Part shown: positions 35,942 to 45,700 of the stretch, piece after piece | Position numbering within the stretch: the stretch's first letter is position 1 | Layout: each line of letters opens with the position of its first letter | Assembly: GCA_002719955.1 (NCBI GenBank) | Contig: PBFW01000008.1 | Span: 163,900 to 227,899 of the forward strand | Length of the DNA: 64,000 bases | Source: Deltaproteobacteria bacterium | Lineage (GTDB): Bacteria; Myxococcota_A; UBA9160; UBA4427 | Direction of reading: 5' to 3' | The notes under the pieces: generated by a model | The model's input: the letters and a program-made list of their open reading frames with translations, nothing else | The model's database searches: none | Told to the model about the DNA's origin: nothing | Made by a program: the position numbers and the translations under genes

Positions 35942-36859
35942 ATGCCGCGTCGCTCGATCGGAGGACCGCTCGCCATCGGGATCGTATCGATGGTGCTCGT
36001 TCTGGCCCTAGCGGTCGGTTGGCAGGTCCTCGTCTGGCGGGACGGTTCCGAACCCACGGCCGGGTTGTCGACACTCGACACCTTCCTCTTCGTGCTCGGG
36101 TCGCTCTTCTTTCTCTTCGTGTTCGCGGGGCTCGTCTGGCTCTGCGCGAAGCTCGTGCTCGAGATGCGGCTCAGTCAGACTCAGCGCGCCTTTCTCGACG
36201 CGGTGACCCATGAGCTGAAGACGCCACTGGCCTCTTTTCGGCTCGGACTCGAGACGCTCGATCGGTACGAACTCGAACCCGTACAGCGCAACGAGTTTCT
36301 CGGGCGGATGGCGGAGGATCTCGATCGGCTCGAATACACGGTGACCCAGGTGCTCACGGCCGCGCGGGTCGATGAGATACGGATCCCCCGTGACGGCTGG
36401 GGATTCGTCGAACTCCAGGCCCTGTTGGCCGAGAACGTACAAGAGCTGCTCGAACGGCACGCGCTCGCGGGTGACTCCGTTCGCGTGGACAAGGTACGGC
36501 CATTGCGTGTTCGCGGGGACGCCGCGGAATTGGGGGTCGTATTCCGAAATCTTCTCGAGAATGCCGTCAAATATTCCGAGGACCCGGTCCGGATCCGTGT
36601 CGGGATCGAAGAGGTCGGAGACGGCCGCGTCCGTATCGAGATTTCGGACCAGGGGATCGGGATTCCGAAGCAGGAGCTCGGCCGGATCTTCAATCGCTTC
36701 TATCGCACGAGTCGCGACGTCCAGCGTCAGGTCTCGGGTCTGGGGCTGGGTCTCTTCGTCGTGCGCGCCCTGCTTCGCAAACACGGCGGACGAATCGTCG
36801 CGCTCTCCGAGGGTGCCGGTCGAGGCAGTCGCTTCGTCGTGACCCTGAGGCCCGCATGA
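35942..36859 (+). CDS. Membrane sensor histidine kinase
   Basis: 305 residues. Two transmembrane helices (about 10-30 and 45-70) enclose a periplasmic loop of only about 15 residues, so the protein probably senses the membrane or a partner and not a free ligand. The H-box AVTHELKTPLASFR carries His90. The ATPase domain has an N-box (FRNLLENAVKYS), DQGIGIPKQEL (G1), FNRFYR and GLGLGLFVVR (G2). It overlaps the following response regulator gene by four bases, so the two are cognate. Signal unknown. Confidence 0.88.
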   Translation: MPRRSIGGPLAIGIVSMVLVLALAVGWQVLVWRDGSEPTAGLSTLDTFLFVLGSLFFLFVFAGLVWLCAKLVLEMRLSQTQRAFLDAVTHELKTPLASFRLGLETLDRYELEPVQRNEFLGRMAEDLDRLEYTVTQVLTAARVDEIRIPRDGWGFVELQALLAENVQELLERHALAGDSVRVDKVRPLRVRGDAAELGVVFRNLLENAVKYSEDPVRIRVGIEEVGDGRVRIEISDQGIGIPKQELGRIFNRFYRTSRDVQRQVSGLGLGLFVVRALLRKHGGRIVALSEGAGRGSRFVVTLRPA

Positions 36860-37614
36860 TGGGTTCCGAGAACGGGTTCGCGCCGGCACCGGTGGAGGGA
36901 AGAAATCGCGTGCAGCGGATTCTCGTCGTCGAGGACGAAGAACACATTGCCGACGGCGTTCGTTTCAACCTCGAGCAGGAGGGCTATGAGGTCGAGGTCG
37001 TGGGGGATGGAAGAAGCGCTATCGGTCAGCTGGTCCACAGCGAAGGGGCGCCCTTCGATCTCGTCATTCTCGATCTGATGCTGCCGGAGATGAGCGGTTT
37101 CGAGGTGGCCCGCAGGACCCGTGCGGCAGGCAATTACGTGACGATCCTGATGCTGACCGCGAAGGACGATCCCGCGGATATCGTGCGCGGGCTCGAAGAG
37201 GGGGCGGACGACTATTTGACCAAGCCCTTCCGGCTCGATGAGTTGCTCGCGCGCGTACGCGGATTGCTGCGCCGTCGTCGATGGCACGGTGTGGCATCGC
37301 AGAACGAGCCACTGCCCGAGGTCCACGTGGGCGGGAGCGTGATCCATTTCGATCGTTTCTCCATCGAGACGCCCGACGACACCGTGATGCTCACTACGCG
37401 CGAGGTAGGGCTCCTGCGGGCGCTCGTGGACCGCGAGGGAGAAACGGTGACGCGCGGTGAACTCTTGCAGGAGGTCTGGGGATTGCGCCCCGACACGAAG
37501 ACGCGTGTGATCGACAGCTTCATCGTGCGGCTGCGCAAATATCTCGAGCGCGACCCCAGCGACCCCGAACACATCGTCTCCGTCAGGGGCAGGGGATATC
37601 GATTCGAGCGTTGA
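36856..37614 (+). CDS. OmpR-family response regulator
   Basis: 252 residues. The receiver domain shows VVEDEEH (acidic pocket), phospho-acceptor Asp73 in VILDLMLPEMSG, LTAKDD, and the KPF lysine in DDYLTKPFRLDE. A winged-helix DNA-binding domain follows, with TRGELLQEVWG and the recognition segment TRVIDSFIVRLRKYLE, ending in VSVRGRGYRFE. An N-terminal extension of about 18 residues precedes the receiver; the first ATG overlaps the kinase stop and a second ATG follows at 36859. Targets cannot be inferred. Confidence 0.9.
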   Translation: MMGSENGFAPAPVEGRNRVQRILVVEDEEHIADGVRFNLEQEGYEVEVVGDGRSAIGQLVHSEGAPFDLVILDLMLPEMSGFEVARRTRAAGNYVTILMLTAKDDPADIVRGLEEGADDYLTKPFRLDELLARVRGLLRRRRWHGVASQNEPLPEVHVGGSVIHFDRFSIETPDDTVMLTTREVGLLRALVDREGETVTRGELLQEVWGLRPDTKTRVIDSFIVRLRKYLERDPSDPEHIVSVRGRGYRFER

Positions 37615-37708
37615 GGCGTTTTCCTGGCGCGCGGCGGAGATGTCGGGAGCGGATTGGAATTCTCTCGTCGAAAGGGCTCGCGCCCCCCGTGATTTTTTAC
37701 GCTTGTGA

Positions 37709-37732
37709 AGGGTGGTTGGGTCGTGCCACCCT
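37709..37732 (+). promoter_or_regulatory. Hairpin directly ahead of PAC2 gene
   Basis: AGGGTGG and CCACCCT form a seven-pair stem over a ten-base loop, ending six bases before the ATG of the PAC2 gene. In RNA it would fold over the region expected to bind the ribosome, so it could modulate initiation. Confidence 0.35.
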
Positions 37733-37738
37733 CTTTGC

Positions 37739-38515
37739 ATGAGTTCTCTGCGAATGCATGTCCATCCCGTCCTCGGCGAGCCGACTCTGATGTTGGCTTT
37801 CGAAGGATGGAACGACGCCTGCGAATCGGCATCGTTGGCAATTCGTTTCGTCGATTCGAAACTCCGCGGCGTTCCGCTTGCAGATATCGATCCGGACGAT
37901 TACTACGACTTCACGGTCCGCCGGCCGACGGTCCACTATCAGGCCGGTGCATCGAGCCCGATCACCTGGTCGTCGAACGAGTTCCGCTATGGCGTGAGCG
38001 ACGAAGGTCTCGAGTTGATTACGGGGCTCGGGATCGAGCCACATATGCGATGGCGCAGCTATTGTGAATCGATCGTGGAACTCGCGGTCGACATGGGCGT
38101 GCAGCGATGCTTGATCCTGGGCGCGTATCTCGCGGACGTCGTCTATTCACAGCCCGTTGCAGTCTCCGGATTCGCGAGCGACTCGAGTCTGCTCGAGCGC
38201 TACGCGATCGAACCGACGAGCTACGAGGGGCCGACCGGAATCGTCGGCGTGTTGGCCAGCGCGCTCGAGGAAGAGGGCGTCGAGGTCCTCTCGGTCTGGG
38301 CGGGGCTACCTCATTATATCAGCGCGACACCCAATCCTCGCGGCGCGCTCGCGCTCCTGCGAAAGGTTTCGCAATATCTCGAGATTCCCTTCGATCTCGA
38401 GAAGATGAAGGAAGATGCGCTGCGCTTCGAGGAAGATGTCTCGAAGGTCGTCGCCTCCGACAACGAGCTCTCCGATTATGTCAAGGAGCTCAAGCGGCGC
38501 GAATTCGCGCAGTAG
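37739..38515 (+). CDS. PAC2-family protein (proteasome-assembly-chaperone-like)
   Basis: 258 residues of the PAC2 (DUF75) family, found widely in actinobacteria and some proteobacteria with unclear function. Characteristic segments: LMLAFEGWNDACESA, DDYYDFTVRRPTV, ILGAYLADVVYSQPV, YEGPTGIVGVLA and SVWAGLPHYISATPNP. The start MSSLRMHVHP matches the family; an upstream in-frame ATG at 37712 would cross the hairpin. It ends in a charged helix. No proteasome genes are visible here. Confidence 0.8.
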   Translation: MSSLRMHVHPVLGEPTLMLAFEGWNDACESASLAIRFVDSKLRGVPLADIDPDDYYDFTVRRPTVHYQAGASSPITWSSNEFRYGVSDEGLELITGLGIEPHMRWRSYCESIVELAVDMGVQRCLILGAYLADVVYSQPVAVSGFASDSSLLERYAIEPTSYEGPTGIVGVLASALEEEGVEVLSVWAGLPHYISATPNPRGALALLRKVSQYLEIPFDLEKMKEDALRFEEDVSKVVASDNELSDYVKELKRREFAQ

Positions 38516-38627
38516 GTCGGTTGGGTCTCGGCGGCTGGATCGGCGGCCAGGTCAGCTGGAGGGGGCCAAGCAGTCTTGATCTTCGGGCCGGTTGCCCAGT
38601 CGGAGATGGGTAGTCGCCGAGGCTCCG

Positions 38628-38879
38628 TCAGGCGAGTTCGATGCTTTGGTCGATGAGCATGATCGGAATGCTGTCGTCGATGATATAGAGGATGCGGCCG
38701 TCCTCGCGCAGCAATCCTTCGCTGATCGGCTGCTCGACGACATCCCCCCCGCGATTGCGCAGACGACCTGCGTCGATCTCGCGATTGAGCGATCCGAGCA
38801 CGTCTGCCGAGGCGAGCGCGACCGGTTGCTGCGTCTCGGGGCAGACCAGAATATCGAGGAGTTCGTTGTCGACCGGCAT
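38628..38879 (-). CDS. UPF0434/Trm112-like small protein
   Basis: 83 residues from MPVDNELLDILVCPETQQ, which matches the start of the UPF0434/Trm112 family (LLDILACPxCKGxL). The C-terminal RILYIIDDSIPIMLID corresponds to the family DGIPVLL block. Only one of the usual zinc-ribbon cysteines remains, so it probably binds no zinc. An insert of about 20 residues separates the two halves. It is followed on the same strand by nothing close and lies convergent with the PAC2 gene. Confidence 0.65.
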   Translation of the reverse strand: MPVDNELLDILVCPETQQPVALASADVLGSLNREIDAGRLRNRGGDVVEQPISEGLLREDGRILYIIDDSIPIMLIDQSIELA

Positions 38880-38975
38880 GGGCTCGTTCTCGCTTCGTCT
38901 GCGTGGCAGGGAGATGGAAGAGGCGCCCCCAAACTCTAGCAACCTGCGAGTGTCCGCAATTGGATCCGTTGTCCC

Positions 38976-40208
38976 CTAGCGAAGCATTGCGGACGGGTAA
39001 TCGAGGATACGGCGTGCGACGATCAACTGGTTGATCTGTTGGGTGCCTTCATAGATGTCATTGATCTTGGCATCACGCATCCATTTTTCGACGAGCAGCT
39101 TCTTCGAGTAACCGACGGGCCCGAGGATCTGAACTGCCTTCTGGGTGATCTTCGTGACGGCAAGGCCCGCCTTGGCCTTGGCCATCGACGCCTCGAGATT
39201 ATTCGGCTTGCCCTTGTTCATCATCCAGGCTGCGCGCCAGGTCAGCAATCTCGCAGCCCGGAGTTCGGCTTCCATTTCGATCACGTCGCGTTCGATCGCC
39301 GTCAGCTCCGTGGGGGGGGCGTCGTAGCGAACGGTGATGCCCCCTCGCCCGAGTTCGTCCTTGAGGAAGTCGAGGGAAGCGCGACCCACACCTGTGGCCA
39401 TCGCGGCCACGATCGGACGGCTCGCGTCGAAGGTCGCCATCGCGCCCTTGAAGCCCTTGTCCCCCGCCTTGGTCGGGTCCTTCTTCCGGACTTCGCTGCT
39501 GCCGAGCAGGTTCCCATTCGGGACGCGACAATTCTCGAAACGCAGCGTCGCGGTGTCCGAGGCCCGGATGCCGAGCTTCTTTTCGCAGCCGATCAGCTCC
39601 ATGCCCGGCGTATTGGCCATCACGACGAAGGATTTGATTCCGCCGCGCCCGGCCTCCTTGTCGATCGTTGCCCAGACGACGACGAAGCCGCCGTCGACGG
39701 TGGAGGCGCCTTCGCCTGCCGTGCAGAAGATCTTGGTGCCGTTCAGGATCCATTCCTCTGAGTCGGGATCCCAATCCGCGGTGGTTTCGATCGCGGCGGA
39801 ATCGGATCCCGCCTGGGGCTCGGTGATCGCCATCGCTCCCCAGATCGGCTCTCCTCCTTCCTCGCGGAATGCGGACATGAATCGGGTCTTCTGTTCCTTG
39901 GTTCCCGCCGCGCTCACGGCAGATCCACCGAGAGCGGGTGTGGGCATGCGCAGGTAGAGACCGGCGTCGCCCCAACAGAGCTCCTCTGCCTGCAAGCAGA
40001 CGGTGACGAAGCCGTCGTTCTTGAACGCGCCCTTTTCCTGGGGTCCCTTGCGGCCCTCGGCCCACCAGTAGTCGACCCACTCGCTGGGGAGGTGATGCTC
40101 GGCGAGGTCGTATTTGCGCGACACCGGCCGCATCTGTTCGACGGCGATGTCGTGATAATGCTTCTGCGAGATCTTCGATCCCTCGGAGAGTTCGAAGTCG
40201 ATGGGCAT
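38976..40208 (-). CDS. Acyl-CoA dehydrogenase
   Basis: 410-residue flavoprotein. WGAMAITEPQAGSDSAAIET is the FAD-contact signature, and the C-terminal NDIYEGTQQINQLIVAR holds the catalytic Glu of the YEGT motif. MPIDFELSEGS with GGAGT ahead fixes the start. It oxidises an acyl-CoA to the trans-2-enoyl-CoA, passing electrons to ETF. It follows the second dehydrogenase with a 73-base gap; the pair may act on one substrate, as paired acyl-CoA dehydrogenases do in steroid and branched-chain catabolism. Chain-length preference cannot be read. Confidence 0.85.
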   Translation of the reverse strand: MPIDFELSEGSKISQKHYHDIAVEQMRPVSRKYDLAEHHLPSEWVDYWWAEGRKGPQEKGAFKNDGFVTVCLQAEELCWGDAGLYLRMPTPALGGSAVSAAGTKEQKTRFMSAFREEGGEPIWGAMAITEPQAGSDSAAIETTADWDPDSEEWILNGTKIFCTAGEGASTVDGGFVVVWATIDKEAGRGGIKSFVVMANTPGMELIGCEKKLGIRASDTATLRFENCRVPNGNLLGSSEVRKKDPTKAGDKGFKGAMATFDASRPIVAAMATGVGRASLDFLKDELGRGGITVRYDAPPTELTAIERDVIEMEAELRAARLLTWRAAWMMNKGKPNNLEASMAKAKAGLAVTKITQKAVQILGPVGYSKKLLVEKWMRDAKINDIYEGTQQINQLIVARRILDYPSAMLR

Positions 40209-40281
40209 GAGGACTCCTTCGGTCCCGATCACGCTCCGCACCCGGATCAGGGGTGAGAGGTGAAGGGGAGATAGAGACGAA

Positions 40282-41367
40282 CTAGACGAGCGCCAGGGCT
40301 TCGAAGCTGGCGAGGCCGGCGAGATTGCGCAGGTGGAGCTCCGGGAGGTAGTCGCGGATATAGCCGTGGCCGCCGAAGACCTGGACGGCGCCATCGGCGA
40401 CCTCGAGCGTGATTCGGGTCGTCTGGTCATAGGCGAGGCGCGCCAGTCGGCTCGCGGTCTCGCCCCGATCCAGGGCAGCGGCCGCTTCCCAGATCAGGAG
40501 TCGGGCCCCGTCGATCTCGATCGCCATGTCCGCGAGCTTGAAGGCGATCGCCTGTCGCGTGGCGATCGGCTGGCCGAAGGTCTCTCGCTCCTTGGCGTAG
40601 TCGCGGGAGGCCTCGAAGGCGGCACGGGCCGCGCCGATCGCGGTCGCCGCGAGGGCGAGTCGGCCGCGGTCGAGCAGACAGCGGATCGCCGAGTCGTCCG
40701 CCGCGAGGCGCGCAGCCTTTGGAACCCGAACGCCGGAGAGCGTGAGCTCGACCGTCGGCAGGCCACAGAGGCCCATCTTGAGCTCCGGCTCGATGCCCAG
40801 GCCCGTCGTCTCGCAGGCGACCACATAGGCACCGAGGCCCTCGGGTTCCGAGGCGATGACCACGACGTGCCGGACGCCATCGATCCAGGGCACCCGGCAT
40901 TTCAGGCCGTCGAGAATATGTTCGTCACCATCCGACTTGGCCGTTGTCTGGGGGTGAAAGACGTCGAAATCGAAGCGAGGTTCGGAGATCGCCAGGGAGC
41001 CGGGGGCGAACGCGTTGTCCAGGAGTGTTGGGATCACCTCATTTTGTAGGGATTCGGACCCGAATTCGCCAATCGGTAGACCGAGCAGGCCTGGCGAGAG
41101 GATCGCGAGAGCGATTGCCATGTCCCCCCAGCCGAGTTCCTCCGCGATCAACACGCCCGTCATTGCGGAGCGTTCGCCCCCTCCACCGTGGGCCTCCGGG
41201 AGGGCGTTTGCGACGAGCCCGAGCGAGTGCGCTGCATCGAGGATCGACGGCGGCGAGGCCCCCGCCTCGTCTGCACTGCGGGCGTGGGGTCGGATTTCGT
41301 TCTCGGCGAATTGTCGGACGGTTTCGATGATGAGCGCCTGTTCGTCACTGGGCTCGAAGTCGATCAT
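40282..41367 (-). CDS. Acyl-CoA dehydrogenase family protein (divergent)
   Basis: 361 residues, a shorter and more divergent relative of its neighbour. The N-terminal DEQALIIETVRQFAENEIRP, the middle SLAISEPRFDFD (normally TEPxAGSD) and the C-terminal ETFGQPIATRQAIAFKLADM identify the family. The flavin-contact motif is degenerate. At the C-terminus LRNLAGLASFEALALV aligns with the usual RDxxxxxIYEG, keeping a Glu but losing the YEGT context, so activity is possible but not certain. The pair resembles heteromeric dehydrogenases with one reduced subunit. Confidence 0.75.
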   Translation of the reverse strand: MIDFEPSDEQALIIETVRQFAENEIRPHARSADEAGASPPSILDAAHSLGLVANALPEAHGGGGERSAMTGVLIAEELGWGDMAIALAILSPGLLGLPIGEFGSESLQNEVIPTLLDNAFAPGSLAISEPRFDFDVFHPQTTAKSDGDEHILDGLKCRVPWIDGVRHVVVIASEPEGLGAYVVACETTGLGIEPELKMGLCGLPTVELTLSGVRVPKAARLAADDSAIRCLLDRGRLALAATAIGAARAAFEASRDYAKERETFGQPIATRQAIAFKLADMAIEIDGARLLIWEAAAALDRGETASRLARLAYDQTTRITLEVADGAVQVFGGHGYIRDYLPELHLRNLAGLASFEALALV

Positions 41368-41953
41368 TCACGCGTCTCCGGGTTGCCCGCGCCTCCCCCC
41401 ATCCGATCGCGCTCGCTCGCTCGTCGGGAGGGTGGCGGGGGAGGGCGGATCCTATCAATTTGCGTTGCGCGACGCCGCGACTCGTCGCGAGACTTCGATC
41501 CGGTGGCGTGCAGGTCGCGAGAGGGGGCATCGATCCGTAGCGGCGGAGCCGACGGGGCCTCTCCGAATGATCCGCTCGGGAGTCTTCCTGCAACCATTCG
41601 CTGCGCGCTCGTATTGACCGCGCCGAGGATACTCCGGCGCGATCGCTTGACGTCGATTTGGTGCCGATCTACCCACGGGCGCGTTCTTGAAAAAGCCCTC
41701 GAAGTGTGGGGCTCGTTCGCAGATCGACATTAAGCAGAACCGATTTCCCGAGTTTGATTCAGTCTCCTATGGGCGAGCGCTTCGATGCGAAGGGCAGGTC
41801 GGTCGGGGGAAAAGAGCACGGCGCTCACCAGGAGCACCGCCACCGAATCTGGCGCGAGAATTCACGGAACGCGTGCACGTTGCGAGGAATGAGCCGACGC
41901 CAGTTCGATCGGTCACCCGCTGCGGGTCGCGTCCTAGAGGCCGCAACTCGTCT
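41368..41953. other. 586-base gap upstream of the act operon
   Basis: No gene that I can support. The open frames here are short, Arg/Ser-rich and look like GC-skew artefacts. A seven-pair inverted repeat (CGCGCCG/CGGCGCG, 41619-41641) lies ahead of a TTGACG at 41647-41652 that could be a -35 element, though the matching -10 is poor. The promoter of actABCDEF, and that of the dehydrogenase pair reading left, must lie here. Confidence 0.4.
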
Positions 41954-42760
41954 ATGTCTGAAAAAACACTTTCGACAGGAACGACTGAGCGAGCGAAGGA
42001 CCGTCCTGGTGCGTCGCATCGAAGCTCATTCGTGATTGGCTTGGCCACCGCTCTGGTCGCCGCGGTTTCCGTCTTCTGGTCGGGATGGCCCGCACCGAAC
42101 GACGGTGAAGCGAATGCGTCGGGAGCGACCGGCGGCGACGTTCGGGTCGCGACCAGCGTCTGTGACGCGCACGCTCTGCGGTTGGCCAAGGAAGACGATC
42201 CCCATCTCGAGATCGAAATTCCCATCAAGTTCGATAAACAATGGCCCTCGGCCAGCGCCTGTCAGTCTGCGATCGATGCAGGGGATCCCGAGGCCGAGGG
42301 GCCGATCCAGCCGATCCCCTTCAGCCACAAGCATCACGCCGGTGAGTTCGAAATCGACTGCCTTTATTGTCACTCGGGAACGGATATTTCCCAGGCCGCA
42401 GGTGTTCCCTCCGTTGAGATCTGCATGGGTTGCCATTCGCAGTTCCCCACCGATTACGATGAGATCGAGGGCATCCGAGATCTCAAGCTGCATTGGGAAG
42501 AGAAGAAGCCCATCGAATGGATTCAGCTCCATCGCCTCCCCGAGCACGTCCAGTTCCGCCACAACCGCCACGTCCAGGCGGGCGTTGAGTGCCAGACCTG
42601 TCACGGTCCGGTGGAAGAGATCGACAAGCTTCATCTCGTTCCCGATGGCCATATTGGATATCTCGTGCCCGTCGCGAAGCTCGAGATGGGTTGGTGCATC
42701 AATTGCCACCGACAGAATAATCATCAGGCGTCTCAGGACTGCCTGAAGTGCCACTACTAG
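41954..42760 (+). CDS. actA: ActA, multiheme cytochrome c subunit of alternative complex III
   Basis: 268 residues: a single N-terminal membrane anchor (SSFVIGLATALVAAVSVFW) and a periplasmic domain with five heme-binding CxxCH motifs (CLYCH, CMGCH, CQTCH, CINCH, CLKCH). Five hemes is the number known for ActA. It receives electrons within the quinol:cytochrome c (or HiPIP) oxidoreductase that replaces bc1. The ATG at 41954 gives the membrane anchor 25 residues in; the open frame from 41687 is not supported. First gene of the operon, 21 bases ahead of actB. Confidence 0.92.
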   Translation: MSEKTLSTGTTERAKDRPGASHRSSFVIGLATALVAAVSVFWSGWPAPNDGEANASGATGGDVRVATSVCDAHALRLAKEDDPHLEIEIPIKFDKQWPSASACQSAIDAGDPEAEGPIQPIPFSHKHHAGEFEIDCLYCHSGTDISQAAGVPSVEICMGCHSQFPTDYDEIEGIRDLKLHWEEKKPIEWIQLHRLPEHVQFRHNRHVQAGVECQTCHGPVEEIDKLHLVPDGHIGYLVPVAKLEMGWCINCHRQNNHQASQDCLKCHY

Positions 42761-42781
42761 ATTAGGTAGTCAGGAATCAGC

Positions 42782-45700
42782 ATGTCCGATCTCGATCGTC
42801 GTGACTTTCTGAAAATCGTCGGCTTGTCCGCGGGTGCCGCAGCCACAACGGGTTGCGGTGAACTCGAGGACAAGCTGATCCCCTATGTGATCCAGCCAGA
42901 AGAGATCACGCCGGGGATCGCAGTCAACTACGCCTCCACGTGTCAGGAGTGCAGCGCCGCTTGCGGGCTTCACGTGAAGACGCGTGAGGGCCGCCCGATC
43001 AAGCTCGAGGGCAACCCCGATCATCCGGTGAACCAGGGTCGTCTCTGTGGACGTGGTCAGGCCAGCCTCGGCCGCACCTATCATCCCGACCGGATCGCCG
43101 GGCCCGCTTCGCGCAACAGCGATGGCTCACTCCAGTCGACGAGTTGGGAGGATGCGAAGAACAAGCTGGCGGCGAAGCTCGGTAGCTCGGCGGGCAGGAC
43201 CTGGATCCTCGGTGGCGCCGTGGGCCCCTCCCTCGATGGTCTCCTCGATCAGTTCGTTGCCGCGACCGGTATCGCCGGCCGGCTGACCTACGAGCCCTTC
43301 GGACAACACGCGCTGATCGAAGCGAGCGAACAGGTCTTCGGCCTCTCGGCCACTCCGATCTTCGACGTCTCCGGCGCCGACGTGATCATCGACTTTGGTT
43401 CCGACTTCATCGATACGGGTGTGTCGCCCACGGAGCACGCCGCACAGTTTTCGAAGAGTCAGGACGTGTCTGAGCACGCCGATGGCGGCGCGCGCCTGAT
43501 CGCAGTCACCCCCCGCCAGAATCTGACCGCGTCGAATGCGGATCATTGGCTGCCGGCTGCGCCGGGTAGCGAAGGTGTTCTCGCGCTTGCACTCGCCAAG
43601 GCCGTCGCCGACCGCAAGGGCGGTGTGGATGCGGTCACGCTTTCGGCGCTGGCTGGTGCGAATATCGGCGTCGCCCTCCGGATGTCCGGAGTCAGCCGCG
43701 CGATCTTCGACCAGGTCGCCGCCAAGCTGGCGGCGTCGAAGCACGGCGTGGCGCTCCCGCCCGGAGCCGCTTCCTCGACCACCGCGGGTGCGGGCGCGGC
43801 CGCCGCGGTGCTCTTGCTGAACGTCGTTCTGGGTGCCCTCGGAAGTGCCGTCCAGTACCCGGCGATGGATGCGCCGGCCACCTCGAGTCTGCAGGACGTG
43901 TTGGCCCTCATCCAGCGGATGGCGACCGGCAAGGTCGACTGCCTGATCATCCACGATCTGAATCCGGTCTTCTCCTTGCCGGCCTCGGCGGGCTTCGCCG
44001 ATGCGCTCGCGGAGGTCGACCTCGTCGTCTCCTTCGCCTCGATGGAGGACGAGACATCGGAATCGGCCGGCCTCCTCCTGCCCGACCATTCGCCGATGGA
44101 GAACTGGGGCGATGCAAATCCGCGCGACGGTGTGCGGTCCTTGATTCAGCCGACGATTCGGCCCCTGCTCGACACCCAGGCGATCGGTGACACGCTTCTC
44201 GGTGTTGCGCGCGCGATGGGTGGCCAGGCCGCGAGCCAGGTCCCGCAAGGCAGTTGGAAGAGCGTCGTTGAGAGCAATTGGTCCGGTACGAATTGGCGCC
44301 AGGCATTGGCTCGAGGCGGTGTCTTCACGGCGACCCCCACGCGCGATGCCGTGGTTGCTTCCAGCGCAGCCAACCTGCGGCCGACGGCACCCCGGCTCCA
44401 GGGCTCGCGCGACATGACGCTCGTCGCGTTTCCCCACTCCTTCTATTACGACGGACGTGGCGCCGCGCTCCCCTGGAACCAGGAGGTTCCCGATCCGGTC
44501 ACGAAGATTTCCTGGAATACCTGGGCCGAGATCAGCCCGAGCAAGGCCGACGAACTCGGAGTCGTCTTCGGCGACGTGATCACGATTGCGACCGATGACG
44601 GCTCGATCGACGTTTCGGTCTATCCCCGCGGCGGTGTTCGTGACGATGTGGTCGCGATCCCGATCGGACAGGGCCACACGGTCGGACATTATGCTTCGAT
44701 GGCCATCGACGATCAGCCGGGCGTCGCTCGCGGCGCCAATGCGGCGGACGTGCTGCCGGCGGCGTTGGACGAAGCCGGTGGACAGGCCTTCCTTTCCACT
44801 ACTGCGACGGTGTCGAAGACGGGCCGTTTCCGGCGATTGGCCTTGTCTCAGTGGACCGACAATCAGCGCAAGCGCGGCCTCGCACCAGAGGTGAGTCTCT
44901 ACGACCTGGCCAAGGCGGGTGGGATGGCCCATTTCGTTGCCGCCGCGAACGCGTCGGAGAGCGATCATGGCGAAGGCCACGGCGATTCGGCGGAGCACGC
45001 CGAGGCGGCCGGAGGTCACCACTTCGAGGGTCCGCCCTTCGAGTTCAACCCGGCCTACGACGCAGACCCGGATCAACCCTATCGCTGGGGAATGACGATC
45101 GACAATGACAAGTGCACGGGCTGCTCCTCGTGCATCTCCGCTTGTTATATCGAGAACAACGTCTCGATCGTCGGCGAGGAGACGGCGATCCGCCATCGCG
45201 AGATGAACTGGTTGCGGATCGAGCGCTACGTCGGCGACGGCGAAGACAATGTTCGTGACGGGTCCGAGCGACGTCCGACCCCGGACGGCGAGGTCCTCGG
45301 TGAGAACGAGGTGCGGCATCTGCCGATGCTCTGTCAGCATTGTGGCGCGGCCCCTTGTGAAGCGGTCTGCCCGGTCATCGCGACATACCACAGCGATGAA
45401 GGGATCAACGGCATGATCTACAACCGCTGTGTCGGGACCCGCTACTGCGGCAATAACTGCGTCTACAAGGTCAGGCGTTTCAACTACTTCGACTATGGCC
45501 GCCTGCATTGGCCCGGTCTGCTCGGGTTGATGCTCAATCCGGATGTCACCGTTCGCGGACAGGGCGTGATGGAGAAATGTTCCTTCTGCGTCCAGCGAAT
45601 CGAGACGGCGCGGCAGCCCGCCAAGGATGCAGGGGAGCCGATTGGGCCGGACGCGGTCATCACGGCCTGCCAGCAGGCTTGTCCGTCGGGCGCGATCACC

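Noticed and set aside
41188..41733. Open frames spanning the start of the dehydrogenase gene and the gap upstream of actA
   Set aside because: Arg/Ser-rich, without Shine-Dalgarno or motif, partly antisense to a supported gene.
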